Source: Syntrophobacter sp. SbD1 (GTDB taxonomy: Bacteria > Desulfobacterota > Syntrophobacteria > Syntrophobacterales > Syntrophobacteraceae). Taken from it: 43,248 bases of DNA. The DNA lies in contig OMOE01000121.1 in the NCBI GenBank assembly GCA_900290365.1, positions 1-43,248 of the forward strand. Reading direction: 5' to 3'. The number at the start of each line of letters is the position of its first letter. Position 1 is the first letter of the stretch. The notes below the pieces were generated by a model that was not told where the DNA came from, did no database searches, and saw nothing but the letters and a program-made list of their open reading frames with translations. Below, piece after piece: positions 17,801 to 25,594 of this stretch. The translations under genes were made by a program, and so were the position numbers.

Positions 17801-18201
17801 GACGTCTCGTCGCGGGCGAGTTCCACCTGGACGTCACGCGGAAGTTTTGGAAGGATATTATTGAGATATTCCAGCGTTCGGGACCTTGCCCAATAGAGGT
17901 CGGTGCCGTCTTCAAAAATGACATATACGTAAGAGTAGCCGAAATCGGAAAAGCCTCGTATGCTCTTTACTTTCGGGACGCCCAGCATGGAGGTTATCAA
18001 CGGGTAGGTAACCTGGTCCTCCATGATGTCGGGGCTTCGATCCCACTTCGAATAGATGATCACCTGCGTGTCGGAGGGGTCGGGGATGGCGTCAAGCGTG
18101 ATATGGCGCATCGAATATATTCCCGCGGCAACCAATGCCGCGGTGAACAGCAGAACGAAGAATCTGTTGTTGGCGCAAAAATCGATGATTTTGTTGATCA
18201 T
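14893..18201 (-). CDS. cusA: Heavy-metal efflux RND pump, CusA-type
   Basis: A 1102-residue inner-membrane proton-driven pump of the HME-RND family, which moves Cu(I)/Ag(I) (or related ions) from periplasm or cytoplasm to the outside. The proton-relay residues are in GGIAIAVGAMVDAAIVVVEQ, with D405 and E412 numbered as in E. coli CusA. EFMPPLDEGTLLYMPS, DPAPLSMMETVIV and NAWTMPIKARVDMNDTG keep methionines near the positions of the CusA metal-binding trio; which are ligands is inferred. It follows cusB by 4 bases. The last about 18 residues (SVVSRQSPEKDLTTGD) are encoded by a heptamer microrepeat and look added on. A divalent-cation pump (CzcA) is the alternative. Confidence 0.92.
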   Translation of the reverse strand: MINKIIDFCANNRFFVLLFTAALVAAGIYSMRHITLDAIPDPSDTQVIIYSKWDRSPDIMEDQVTYPLITSMLGVPKVKSIRGFSDFGYSYVYVIFEDGTDLYWARSRTLEYLNNILPKLPRDVQVELARDETSIGWVFEYALVDKTGGHDLAELRSIQDWFLKYEIQSVPGVAEVAPIGGFVRQYQVNLDPNALISYKVPMEKVTEAIRQSNNDVGGRLVEFSGREYMVRGRGYVKNLSDIENVVVGTNDTTGTPILVKNLGKVVMGPDIRRGVAELDGEGETVGGIVVMRYGENALKVIDRVKAKLAEITPNLPKGVELVTTYDRADLITRSIDTLKHTLLEELLIVSLVILVFLWHIPSAIIPIITIPVAVIISFIPMYGMNLTANIMSLGGIAIAVGAMVDAAIVVVEQTHKKLEHWDTGGRVGDFKNVVVSAVKEVGGPSFFALLVIAVSFMPIFVLEAQEGRLFKPLAFTKNFSMIIAAVLAITLDPAIRLLFTRMKDFSFRPRILARMVNAVLVGKIHSEENHPISRPLMRIYQPMVEFVLRHKWATIFAAFLVVAVTFAPRIGVFERIGSEFMPPLDEGTLLYMPSTVPGISVTEAQRVLQIQDKILKSFPEVERVFGKAGRAETATDPAPLSMMETVIVLRPQSEWPKIPTWYSDWAPEWLKNILCTAWPDHPSTQDLIYGPNGLDKAMQIPGVVNAWTMPIKARVDMNDTGVRTPVGIKILGPDLGKIQQIGLQIEATLKNISGTTSVYAERTTGGFFLDVDIKREELARYGLTVGQVESTITSAIGGENISTTVEGRERYPINIRYLRDYRSTVDRLNRTMIATESGTQVPIAQLADLKLLTAPGMIRDENARLSGYVNVNIAGRDVGSYVEQARQVVGTHVHLPPGYTLVWSGQYENMLRVRARLTIVVPITLLIVALLIYMNTRSAAKTLIIFLAVPFSAVGAIWLIYMLGYNFSIAVWVGLIALVGVDAETGVFMLLYLDLAYYSRRDKGLMKTKEDLRHAIVEGAVKRLRPKFMTVAVMFMGLLPIMWSTGAGSDVMKRIAAPMVGGIFTSFIMELLVYPAIYEVWRSKQLSVVSRQSPEKDLTTGD
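14924..14949. repeat. Heptamer microrepeat inside the 3' end of cusA
   Basis: GACTGAC, GACTGAC and GACCGAC in strict 7-bp register (14924-14944), then AACTG. Here the repeat is coding and gives the SVVSRQS tail of CusA. Confidence 0.75.
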
Positions 18202-18205
18202 GACT

Positions 18206-19657
18206 CTATTTCGCCCCGTCCCCCATGCCGCCGGTGGCGGATTTGAGCTGGCTCTCGGAATCGATCAGGAAGTTTGCCGACGTCACCACCCGGTCTCCCG
18301 CCTTGAGGCCGGCGAGCACGATCACTCGGCCGTCCACGCGTGGACCGGCGGTTATTTTACGGGGCTCGAAATAGCCGCCTTCCTTTGCCAGGAATACCAT
18401 CTGGTTGACGCCCGAGTCCAGCACCGCTTCCTGCGGAATCGACAGTTTTTTCCCATAATCGAGTTTCAGCTCTACATTCGCGTACATGTCCGGCACGATC
18501 TTGTGACCGGCATTGTCGAGTTCGATCCTGAGTTTGAGTGTCCTCGTCTTTGGGTCCATTTCGGGAGAGCTGTAACTAACCCTGCCCCTGAAAATTTCTC
18601 CGGGAAAAGATGGAAAGGTGACCGAAGCCTCCTGTCCGAACCCGACCATCGGGATTTCATACTCGTAGACTTCAGCCTGGACCCACATAGTAGAATGGTC
18701 GGCGATGATAAAGAGGTCCGCTTCAGGGGCGACCTGCTGGCCCGGAAATACGTTACGGGCCATCACAAAGCCGTCCAGGGCCGAATAGAGCGTCAGAGAC
18801 TTGATCGGAGCCCCCTGCCGTTCGATCTGATTGATCTGTGCCTCGCTTATGTCCCAGTATTTCAACCGCTCGCGGGTAGCCCTGTAAAGTGATTCGGAAT
18901 TGGACGCGATGTCTCCGAATGTGCTGTTCTTTAGAATGTCCCTCGATTTTTTTGCGATCAGCAGCTCCTGCTGTGTGGCTACCAACTCAGGACTGTAGAT
19001 GCTAAGAAGAGGCTGGCCTTTCTTGACTATCTTCCCGACAAAATTCACGTAAACCTTATCCACCCAGCCGGCAAATTTAGTGTGTATATGGTAGACCTTG
19101 GTTTCGTCGTGCGTGGCCACGCCCACGGCATGAATGGTCTTGGAGATCTCCATTTCGGCGGCTTCGCCGGTTTTTACTCCTATCAACTGCTGTTTTTCGG
19201 GACTTATCCTGACTGTCCCGTCAGGCATTTTACCCGCACCCGGCTGCTCCTCTTCGTAAATCGGGACCAAGTCCATTCCGCAGGGGGCCTTGCCAGGCTT
19301 GTCGGACTTATTGGAAGGATTCATGGGATCGACATAATAGAGGACCTTGGGCTCCTTTTTTTCAGGAACTGCCGGCTGCTCCTCTTCGTAAACCGGGACC
19401 AGGTCCATTCCGCAGGGTGCCTTACCAGGCTTGTCGGACTTGTTAGAAGGGTTCATCGGATCGACATAATAAAGGACCTTGGGCTCCTTTTTTTCAGAGA
19501 CCCCGGAAGAGGCCATGCGGACGGCGTGCCAGTGGGAGTAGCCGAAGGCGCCAAGTGCCCCGAGCGCGAAGAATAGCAATGGAACAAAAAAAGAACGCCG
19601 TTTTCGTCGAACGGCGGGCTTGAGTTCGTCGGAATCATGAATTTTGCCGGAGCTCAT
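18206..19657 (-). CDS. cusB: Periplasmic adaptor of the copper efflux pump with duplicated metal-binding domain
   Basis: A 483-residue membrane-fusion protein that bridges CusA and the outer-membrane channel. It has one N-terminal membrane segment (about 22-40). Two nearly identical heavy-metal-binding domains follow at residues 55-95 and 99-139 (YYVDPMNPSNKSDKPGKAPC, then GMDLVP), differing at only one residue inside the unit. The barrel-sandwich hybrid, helical hairpin and beta-barrel domains follow (VGVATHDETKVYHIHTKFAG, GQPLLSIYSPELVATQQELL). The two copies differ by several silent bases, so both appear to be kept by selection. It starts the minus-strand operon cusB-cusA-YHS and is divergent from the TolC-like gene. 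Confidence 0.92.
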   Translation of the reverse strand: MSSGKIHDSDELKPAVRRKRRSFFVPLLFFALGALGAFGYSHWHAVRMASSGVSEKKEPKVLYYVDPMNPSNKSDKPGKAPCGMDLVPVYEEEQPAVPEKKEPKVLYYVDPMNPSNKSDKPGKAPCGMDLVPIYEEEQPGAGKMPDGTVRISPEKQQLIGVKTGEAAEMEISKTIHAVGVATHDETKVYHIHTKFAGWVDKVYVNFVGKIVKKGQPLLSIYSPELVATQQELLIAKKSRDILKNSTFGDIASNSESLYRATRERLKYWDISEAQINQIERQGAPIKSLTLYSALDGFVMARNVFPGQQVAPEADLFIIADHSTMWVQAEVYEYEIPMVGFGQEASVTFPSFPGEIFRGRVSYSSPEMDPKTRTLKLRIELDNAGHKIVPDMYANVELKLDYGKKLSIPQEAVLDSGVNQMVFLAKEGGYFEPRKITAGPRVDGRVIVLAGLKAGDRVVTSANFLIDSESQLKSATGGMGDGAK

Positions 19658-19818
19658 CTAGGTGAATTCCTCCTCGGTCAATATGCTGGAATGGGCTGAA
19701 AGCAGATAATGGGCCAATTGAAACAAATCTCGATACTTAATTCAATCCCGCTCACGGTGAATATGTCCGCAACCAAAAAACTAATGACTCAGACAGGATT
19801 TGCAGGATTAAAAACGAA

Positions 19819-20062
19819 GAAATCTTGACAAAATTTCAAGAAACTCGATGTCAGTTACACGGATAAAGGAAAACGACCATGCAGAAATGATCGAACACCG
19901 CGTCCACAAGGTCTACTTCTGTGCCTTATGGGAAAGCCGAGGGCGAAATGAATTGAAAGTATCTTTCCACCTGTTGAAAGTTTCTTTCAACAACAACTAT
20001 CCACAGATGACACTGATTACGCAGATAGAAGCATAATTTCTCGAAATTTTGTCAAGATTTTC
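19819..20062. repeat. 244-bp segment bounded by 24-bp inverted repeats (MITE-like)
   Basis: The left arm (19819-19843) and right arm (20037-20062) share AAATCTTGACAAAATTTC without mismatch, extended to 24 bases with one mismatch. About 190 bases lie between them without a gene. No clear target-site duplication was found, so a miniature transposable element is only one reading; a giant hairpin or paired regulator sites is the other. Confidence 0.5.
19955..19988. promoter_or_regulatory. Two palindromic operator-like sites 21 bp apart
   Basis: GAAAG-TAT-CTTTC (19955-19967) and GAAAG-TTT-CTTTC (19976-19988) are the same 13-bp dyad repeated with centres 21 bp apart, two turns of the helix. The second extends to a 17-bp palindrome (19974-19990). 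Tandem dyads in phase between divergent efflux genes suggest a cooperative regulator; the protein is not identifiable here. Confidence 0.5.
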
Positions 20063-20280
20063 AGTCCCGGCTACTGTTTTTCTCAGCGTCCTCTGCGTCT
20101 CTCAAAATCGACCGTGGCCCCCCGATCAAATCGTCGGATTGCGGCCGGGTTGTCAATAGGTGAGGCCGTTGTCTTTGTCATTGCAACATGATCTTGTGTC
20201 CATGGCATTTTTAATGCACAATAAATTTGTCGATTCTTATAGAAACAGTTCTTCATGATCCTGCGGGACACCCGAAAACC

Positions 20281-21651
20281 ATGAAAAGGCGCACCAATAA
20301 CCACAGATTTTTCTCGCCGCCGCCGAAGGCAGCGGCAAACTTGGCCGGCGGTCCCACCGCCTTCCACCGTCTCCGGCTATTTATGCTTTGCTTCTTTTGC
20401 TCCTTTTGCTTAGCTGCCCCCCTGCATGTTTTTGCTGAAGGCAGTGAACAACAGGCTTCTCCGGAAACAAAAGAAATTACCCTGGAAGAACTGATCAAAG
20501 CCGCGGCCGAAAACAATCCGGAAATTAAGTCGTCCGCACAGGCCGCAGCGGCCTCCAAGGCGAGGATTCCTGCGGCCGGCACTCTGCCGGACCCGACCGT
20601 TAAGTTCGAAACCATGGGTAACCTGATTCCTCCAACGCTCATGAAGGGCGATCCGTCTTCTGCGCGCACCTACGGCATTGAGCAGGAAATTCCTTTTCCC
20701 GGAAAACTCGGACTAAGGGAAAACATTGCTTCGGTTGAAGCCGAGTCGCAACGGCATAATCTTGAGCTTGTGAATTTCAAGGTTATATCTGAGCTCAAAC
20801 AGGCATTTTTCGATCTGTACCTGGTAAACAAGACGATAGACGTATTATTTAAAAATAAGGAACTCCTCGATAATTTCGAAAATATCGCGGAATCGAGATA
20901 CAAGGTCGGCCAAACGTCGCAGCAGGATGTTTTGAAAGCCCAAGTGGAAATATCCAAGGTGCTCGACAGGCTGCTTTCGCAGGGGGAAAAAAAACGGATA
21001 GCCGAAGCAAAAATCAACAGTCTTTTATATAGGCCTGCCGAGACTCCTGTGGGCAGACCCGCTGAATTTAAAAAGGCCGAACTCGCCTATTCGCTCGAAG
21101 ATCTCACACAGCTTGCCCAGAGCAATTCCCCCGCCCTGAAGGTGTCGGAAAGCGAGGTCAGCCGAAAAGGGCAGGAGGTGGAACTTGCCCGCAAGGAATT
21201 TTATCCGGATTTTGCCGCCGGGTTCACATTTTTTGAAAGAGAAGAGAACCCGAACATGTACGGGTTGATGGTCAGCGCCAAACTGCCGCTCTATTTCTGG
21301 AGAAAACAGCAACCAGAACTCGATGCCGCCAAACTCAATCTTTCAAGCGCCACGAATACTCGTGAAAGCACCTTGTCAACGCTCCGGTACCAGGTAAGAG
21401 AAGCCTACACCACGGCGGCCACTTCAGAAAAGCTGGCCAACCTCTACGTATCCGCGATAGTTCCTCAGTCCAATCTTGCGCTTAACTCCGCCGTAGCCAA
21501 CTACCAGGTCGGCAAAATTGATTTCCTTCAGTTGATCGACGCCTCTGTGTCGCTTCTGGAATACCAGCTCAAGTACTACGAAGCGATGGCCCAATTCCAT
21601 AAGGCGCTCGCCCAGTTGGAGCCGCTGGTCGGAGTTGAGCTTGTTAAATGA
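20281..21651 (+). CDS. TolC-family outer-membrane efflux protein (CusC-like)
   Basis: About 456 residues. An outer-membrane channel of the TolC/CusC family, likely the exit duct for the CusAB pump and possibly for the second RND pump, which has no channel gene of its own. After a signal peptide ending near VFAEG come two OEP repeats: LEELIKAAAENNPEIKSSAQ and later LEDLTQLAQSNSPALKVSES. FDLYLVNKTIDVLFKNKELL and VGQTSQQDVLKAQVEISKVL, and VGKIDFLQLIDASVSLLEYQ, are typical helical stretches. The start is unsure: ATG 20281 has no ribosome site, and a TTG at 20227 or 20341 is possible. It is transcribed away from cusBA. Confidence 0.85.
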   Translation: MKRRTNNHRFFSPPPKAAANLAGGPTAFHRLRLFMLCFFCSFCLAAPLHVFAEGSEQQASPETKEITLEELIKAAAENNPEIKSSAQAAAASKARIPAAGTLPDPTVKFETMGNLIPPTLMKGDPSSARTYGIEQEIPFPGKLGLRENIASVEAESQRHNLELVNFKVISELKQAFFDLYLVNKTIDVLFKNKELLDNFENIAESRYKVGQTSQQDVLKAQVEISKVLDRLLSQGEKKRIAEAKINSLLYRPAETPVGRPAEFKKAELAYSLEDLTQLAQSNSPALKVSESEVSRKGQEVELARKEFYPDFAAGFTFFEREENPNMYGLMVSAKLPLYFWRKQQPELDAAKLNLSSATNTRESTLSTLRYQVREAYTTAATSEKLANLYVSAIVPQSNLALNSAVANYQVGKIDFLQLIDASVSLLEYQLKYYEAMAQFHKALAQLEPLVGVELVK

Positions 21652-21674
21652 GGCGCAGGCGTGGGGATTTCTCA

Positions 21675-21745
21675 CGCGAAGGCGCGAAGGCGCGAAGGCG
21701 CGAAGGAAAACCCATCGGACAGGATTAACAGGATTTACAGGATTG
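21675..21745. repeat. Octamer and nonamer microrepeats after the TolC-like gene
   Basis: CGCGAAGG is repeated four times without error (21675-21706). After a 12-base gap, ACAGGATTA, ACAGGATTT and ACAGGATTG (21719-21745) form a second, 9-bp period array. Confidence 0.85.
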
Positions 21746-21877
21746 GTAGGTTCAATTTTGACCGCAGCCCTGCCGATCCTTATCAGCTTTTCCTCCTGTG
21801 CCTCTGTACACCCCAAATATCCTAATTGTTTAGTTTAGAGTAATCTGCTTCCTCCCGGCTAGGAGCGCCAGTTACTG

Positions 21878-22570
21878 CTACTTAGACTGCTCGCATGCCG
21901 ACGATACGCCCAGAGGCATGCTAATCGCCCGCTCAAGTTCCTCATCGTCAAGAAGCGCTGCTTCCTTCATCTTTTGCAGGAAGTGGTTTCGAGCATTCAG
22001 TGCCTGTTCGGGATGGCAAGCTGGATCATAGCTCCTGGGTGATCGCATCATTGCCATGAGGAGCACAACCTGTGAGTGTGAAAGATTGTCCAGCTTTTCT
22101 TCGAATAAGTTCCGTGCAGCCGCCTGTAGACCCCTGTGGCCGCTTCCCATCCAGACCAACGAGCCATAGGTATCGACCGCTTGATCGGCTGTCCAATGTC
22201 TAGAAATCCAGGTTGAAACAGCAGCTTCTCGAAGCTGAAACTTGAGATTTTTCTCATGGGGAAGCTTCCCCTCCTGTTGGAGCCTTCCTATATGGATTCT
22301 CGCTATTCGGGAGAGCAATAGCTCATCGGGCCGATTCTGTGGAAAGAACAACGAGATTATAAATGGGAACAAAGGATGCAAATCATGTTTTCGTTTTGCA
22401 CCACATCCGAGCCAAAGAGCATCGCGTACCTGTGTGGGTATCGGTTCAGCGCTTACAGCCGGCAATTGCTTGGGAAGTAATATCCGATAGTAACCTTCAA
22501 GACCTACTAAGAGGAAAAGAGGGATTACGATCACCCCATATGCAATAAAACGTAGAACCAGCTTGGTCAT
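21878..22570 (-). CDS. GT51-like (peptidoglycan glycosyltransferase fold) protein lacking the catalytic motif
   Basis: A 230-residue protein with one N-terminal membrane segment (about 4-25). Its second half matches the C-terminal part of GT51 transglycosylase domains: ISRHWTADQAVDTYGSLVWM, GSGHRGLQAAARNLFEEKLD, LSHSQVVLLMAMMRSPRSYD and a terminal NARNHFLQKM. The first half lacks the EDxxFxxHxG motif with the catalytic glutamate and the GxSTITQQ-type motif. Either the enzyme is inactive and serves as a scaffold or lipid-binding partner, or the active site is reinvented. The ATG is preceded by GGGGAG. It is 41 bases after dgkA on the same strand. Relation to GT51 is fairly sure; role is unknown. 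Confidence 0.65.
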   Translation of the reverse strand: MTKLVLRFIAYGVIVIPLFLLVGLEGYYRILLPKQLPAVSAEPIPTQVRDALWLGCGAKRKHDLHPLFPFIISLFFPQNRPDELLLSRIARIHIGRLQQEGKLPHEKNLKFQLREAAVSTWISRHWTADQAVDTYGSLVWMGSGHRGLQAAARNLFEEKLDNLSHSQVVLLMAMMRSPRSYDPACHPEQALNARNHFLQKMKEAALLDDEELERAISMPLGVSSACEQSK

Positions 22571-22611
22571 TCTCTCCCCTTCGGAGCGCTCCTGAAATGC
22601 TGCAACCCAAG

Positions 22612-23007
22612 TTATGCCATACCCCTAATGAACGTCATCAGTCTTGGCCCAAACACGAGCAGACCAATAATCACTGCGCCTGCCGCCGATATGAGCACGG
22701 CCCCCGCGGCTACGTCCTTGGCCTTACCTGCGAGAGGGTGGAATTCGGGCGAGGCCACATCTGTCAGGAACTCAAACGCAGTGTTGAGAGCTTCGGCTGT
22801 CCAGACTGAAACGGTAGCCAGGGTAATCCAGCACCACTCGTCAGCCCGGAGGCGAAAGAACAAGCCGGCCGCCACGACCAATATGGTTGCGGCTGTGTGC
22901 ACCCAGGCGTTGTGCTGGGAGCAGAACACTGTGCAGATGCCCTGTACGGCGCACCTGATGCTTCTGATTCTGCCGCTGAAACTTAAGATCTGACCGTTGT
23001 TGTCCAC
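22612..23007 (-). CDS. dgkA: Diacylglycerol/undecaprenol kinase (DgkA family)
   Basis: A 131-residue integral membrane lipid kinase with three membrane helices. The catalytic stretch AEALNTAFEFLTD (E72, N75, E79) and GKAKDVAAGAV (K97, D98) match the E. coli DgkA active-site residues. It phosphorylates diacylglycerol or, in many bacteria, undecaprenol. The GTG start at 23007 gives the usual family length. A longer reading to 23139 adds about 44 residues that translate a microrepeat and would leave only 17 bases to the divergent tex start. The gene pairs with the GT51-like gene, which suggests a shared envelope or lipid-carrier role. Confidence 0.85.
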   Translation of the reverse strand: MDNNGQILSFSGRIRSIRCAVQGICTVFCSQHNAWVHTAATILVVAAGLFFRLRADEWCWITLATVSVWTAEALNTAFEFLTDVASPEFHPLAGKAKDVAAGAVLISAAGAVIIGLLVFGPRLMTFIRGMA

Positions 23008-23156
23008 TAATTTTTCGCCTTTTTCTGAGCCCTCTGTGTCTCTGGGTTGGATTTTCGAATCCTGACCTGACAATCGGCTAATCTGCGATATAATAAACCA
23101 GGCAAAAAGCCGGCGCACTTTTTTTATATTTTCTGCCAATCTGCCGAAAGGAAGTC

Positions 23157-25451
23157 ATGAACCAGGACCACTTGGACACCATCTCCCGTGAAATGAAAAT
23201 CCAACCACGCCAGGTGCAGACTACGGCCAGTCTCCTGGAAGAGGGCGCCACCGTACCGTTTATCGCCAGGTACCGCAAGGAGGCGACCGGTTCTCTCGAT
23301 GAGACGTTCGTTACGGCCATTCGCGACCGGCTCGCCCAGTTGGATTTGCTCGATAAGCGCAGGGGCTCCGTTTTAAAGTCTCTGCGGGAGCAGGAAAAGC
23401 TTACCGATGAATTGGAAAGCAAAATACTTCAGGCCGAGACGCTTGCGGAAATCGAAGATATCTACCTGCCTTTCCGGCCCAAACGGCGCACCAGGGCGGC
23501 CATGGCCAGGGAAAAAGGACTGGAGCCGCTGGCCCTCGTGCTGTTTGATCAAAGTCCGGCAGTCGATCCTCTGGCGCAAGCTCAAAGATTTATAAATCCG
23601 GAGAAGGAAGTCGCGTCCGTGGAAGAGGCGCTTTCCGGGGCACGGGACATCATCGCCGAATGGGTAAACGAGAACGCGGATTGCCGTTCAAAGCTCCGGG
23701 AGCTGTTTTCCGAAAAAGGGATGCTGCGGTCCAGGGTCGCTCCGGGCAAGGAGGCGGAAGGGGCGCAATACCGCGACTACTTCGACAGGGAAGAAACACT
23801 CAAGGGGGCGCCGTCGCACAGAATACTGGCGGTTCGGCGCGGCGAGAAGGAAGGTTTCCTGACCGTGCGCATCGAGCCTCCCGAGAAGGAAGCCTTGAGC
23901 CAACTTGAATCGATTTTTATCAAAAATGATTCGGCGGCGTCCATGCAGGTCCGGGCCGCCGTTCAGGACAGCTATAAAAGGCTGCTTTCGCCTTCGCTTG
24001 AAACCGAAATGAAAAACGAATCCAAACTCCGTGCGGATAGGGAAGCCATCCAGGTTTTTGCCGACAACCTGCGCCATCTCCTGATGGCCCCTCCGCTGGG
24101 TTTTAAGAAGGTAATGGCGATAGACCCGGGCTTTCGCACCGGGTGCAAACTGGTCTGCCTGGACCCGCAGGGAAAGCTCGTCCATTCTGAAACCATTTAC
24201 CCGCACACGGGACCGCAGGTATTGGAAAAGGCCGGCGAGCGCATCCGGCTTCTTGTTGAAAATTGCGCGACTGAAGCAATTGCTATCGGCAACGGCACCG
24301 CCGGCAGAGAAACCGATTCATTTATCCGGGGGCTTGGCCTGCCGCAGGGCATCCAGGTTGTCATGGTCGATGAGAGCGGCGCTTCGATCTATTCGGCATC
24401 CAGTGTTGCGCGCGAGGAGTTTCCCGATCACGATCTCACCGTCCGCGGGGCGGTATCGATAGGAAGGCGCCTCATAGATCCCCTGGCGGAACTCGTAAAA
24501 ATCGATCCGAAATCAATCGGGGTAGGCCAGTACCAGCACGATGTGGAACAGGCCGAGTTGAGAAAGGGCCTGGACGACGTTGTGGTGAGCTGTGTGAATG
24601 CGGTTGGAGTCGAAGTCAATTCGGCAAGCCCCCAGCTCCTGTCTTACATATCGGGGCTCGGTCCCCAGCTTGCCGGAAATATCGTCTCGTTCCGTGAGAA
24701 AAATGGACCATTTCGCAAAAGAGAGGAATTGAAAAAGGTTCCCCGCCTCGGTCCCCGCGCATTTCAGCAATCAGCCGGATTTTTGCGCATATCGGATGGC
24801 GAATGCCCGCTGGATGCAAGCGCCGTCCACCCTGAGTCCTACCCGATCGTCGAGAAGATGGCCGGGGATTTGGGCCGTTCGGTTTTGGACCTGATGCGGG
24901 AGCAATCTCTTCGCGAAAAAATCGACCCGGCGCTCTACGTGACGGAGCAGGCGGGAATCCCCACCCTGGTCGATATTCTGTCGGAACTCTCCAAGCCGGG
25001 CAGAGATCCCCGAAAAGCATTCGAAGAATTTTCATTTGCCCCGGGGATCGAAAAGGTGACCGACCTGGAACGCGGCATGAAACTGCCCGGAATAGTGACC
25101 AATGTCACTGCCTTTGGCGCTTTTGTGGATATAGGAGTCCACAGGGACGGCCTGGTCCACGTCAGCGAACTCTCCGACAGGTTCGTAAAGGACCCCCGGC
25201 AGGTGGTGCAGGTGCATCAAAAGGTATCAGTGACCGTGCTCGATGTGGATCTGGAAAGAGGGCGCGTGTCGCTTTCCATGAAATCCAGCCCGCCAATGGC
25301 CGCCGGTGCTGGAGGGGTTCAGCCGGCAGTTGGGCAGGCAAAGACCGGAAAGGGAGATTCTTATGAAACCAGGATCGAACGCCCCAAAAATCGTGTCGAT
25401 CAAAAAAAGGGCGGTTTCAACAATCCTTTCGAGAAAGCGTTCAAGAAATAG
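23157..25451 (+). CDS. tex: Tex family S1 RNA-binding transcription accessory protein
   Basis: A 764-residue Tex protein, a cytoplasmic nucleic-acid-binding factor related to eukaryotic Spt6. In order: the N-terminal helical region (VPFIARYRKEATGSLDE), the YqgF/RNase H-like domain (VMAIDPGFRTGCKLVCLD, AIAIGNGTAGRETD), helix-hairpin-helix repeats (LSYISGLGPQLAGNIVSFRE, LKKVPRLGPRAFQQSAGFLR) and an S1 domain (GIVTNVTAFGAFVDIGVHRD, LVHVSEL). The C-terminal tail is basic (RPKNRVDQKKGGFNNPFEKA). Length is normal. AGGAAG precedes the ATG. It stands alone on its strand. Confidence 0.95.
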   Translation: MNQDHLDTISREMKIQPRQVQTTASLLEEGATVPFIARYRKEATGSLDETFVTAIRDRLAQLDLLDKRRGSVLKSLREQEKLTDELESKILQAETLAEIEDIYLPFRPKRRTRAAMAREKGLEPLALVLFDQSPAVDPLAQAQRFINPEKEVASVEEALSGARDIIAEWVNENADCRSKLRELFSEKGMLRSRVAPGKEAEGAQYRDYFDREETLKGAPSHRILAVRRGEKEGFLTVRIEPPEKEALSQLESIFIKNDSAASMQVRAAVQDSYKRLLSPSLETEMKNESKLRADREAIQVFADNLRHLLMAPPLGFKKVMAIDPGFRTGCKLVCLDPQGKLVHSETIYPHTGPQVLEKAGERIRLLVENCATEAIAIGNGTAGRETDSFIRGLGLPQGIQVVMVDESGASIYSASSVAREEFPDHDLTVRGAVSIGRRLIDPLAELVKIDPKSIGVGQYQHDVEQAELRKGLDDVVVSCVNAVGVEVNSASPQLLSYISGLGPQLAGNIVSFREKNGPFRKREELKKVPRLGPRAFQQSAGFLRISDGECPLDASAVHPESYPIVEKMAGDLGRSVLDLMREQSLREKIDPALYVTEQAGIPTLVDILSELSKPGRDPRKAFEEFSFAPGIEKVTDLERGMKLPGIVTNVTAFGAFVDIGVHRDGLVHVSELSDRFVKDPRQVVQVHQKVSVTVLDVDLERGRVSLSMKSSPPMAAGAGGVQPAVGQAKTGKGDSYETRIERPKNRVDQKKGGFNNPFEKAFKK

Positions 25452-25499
25452 TGGAGTGGGAGAAGTTTTCTGTGCTGCTTGAAGAAGTGGAGCGTAGGC

Positions 25500-25556
25500 T
25501 TGGCTTGGCAGATTAGTTTTACACCGCAGGCCGAAAGGGATCTTAGAAAGATTGAT
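25500..25556 (+). pseudogene. N-terminal fragment of a RelE/ParE-type toxin
   Basis: The frame reads AWQISFTPQAERDLRKID, which matches the first strand and helix of RelE/ParE toxins. The similarity stops there and the frame continues into unrelated residues until TAG at 25620-25622. No antitoxin is visible upstream. A relic after deletion is likely; the match is short. Confidence 0.5.
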
Positions 25557-25594
25557 TTTAAGAACGTATCAATCGCTAAGTCCGCGATTGTGCC

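Larger units (their letters stand above)
19658..20280. other. Divergent control region between cusB and the TolC-like gene
   Basis: About 570-620 bases without a convincing gene; a 62-codon open frame inside (19848-20036) has no ribosome site. It holds nonamer microrepeats (GACAGGATTTGCAGGATTA at 19791-19810; CACAGATGA/CACTGATTA/CGCAGATAG at 20002-20028; CTCAGCGTC/CTCTGCGTC at 20083-20100), a 24-bp inverted repeat (19819-20062) and two palindromes 21 bp apart (19955-19988). Confidence 0.5.

Noticed and set aside
19848..20036. 62-codon open frame in the cusB-tolC gap
   Set aside because: There is no ribosome site, it is inside the inverted-repeat segment and it covers the two palindromes.
21675..21745. 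CRISPR-like array
   Set aside because: Units are 8-9 bp and contiguous without spacers, and no cas gene is nearby.
21635..21838. 67-codon open frame after the TolC-like gene
   Set aside because: Much of it (RREGAKARR, TGLTGFTGL) is translation of tandem microrepeats.
23008..23139. Longer N-terminus for DgkA
   Set aside because: It would translate a microrepeat-like stretch, exceed the family length and leave 17 bases to the divergent tex start.
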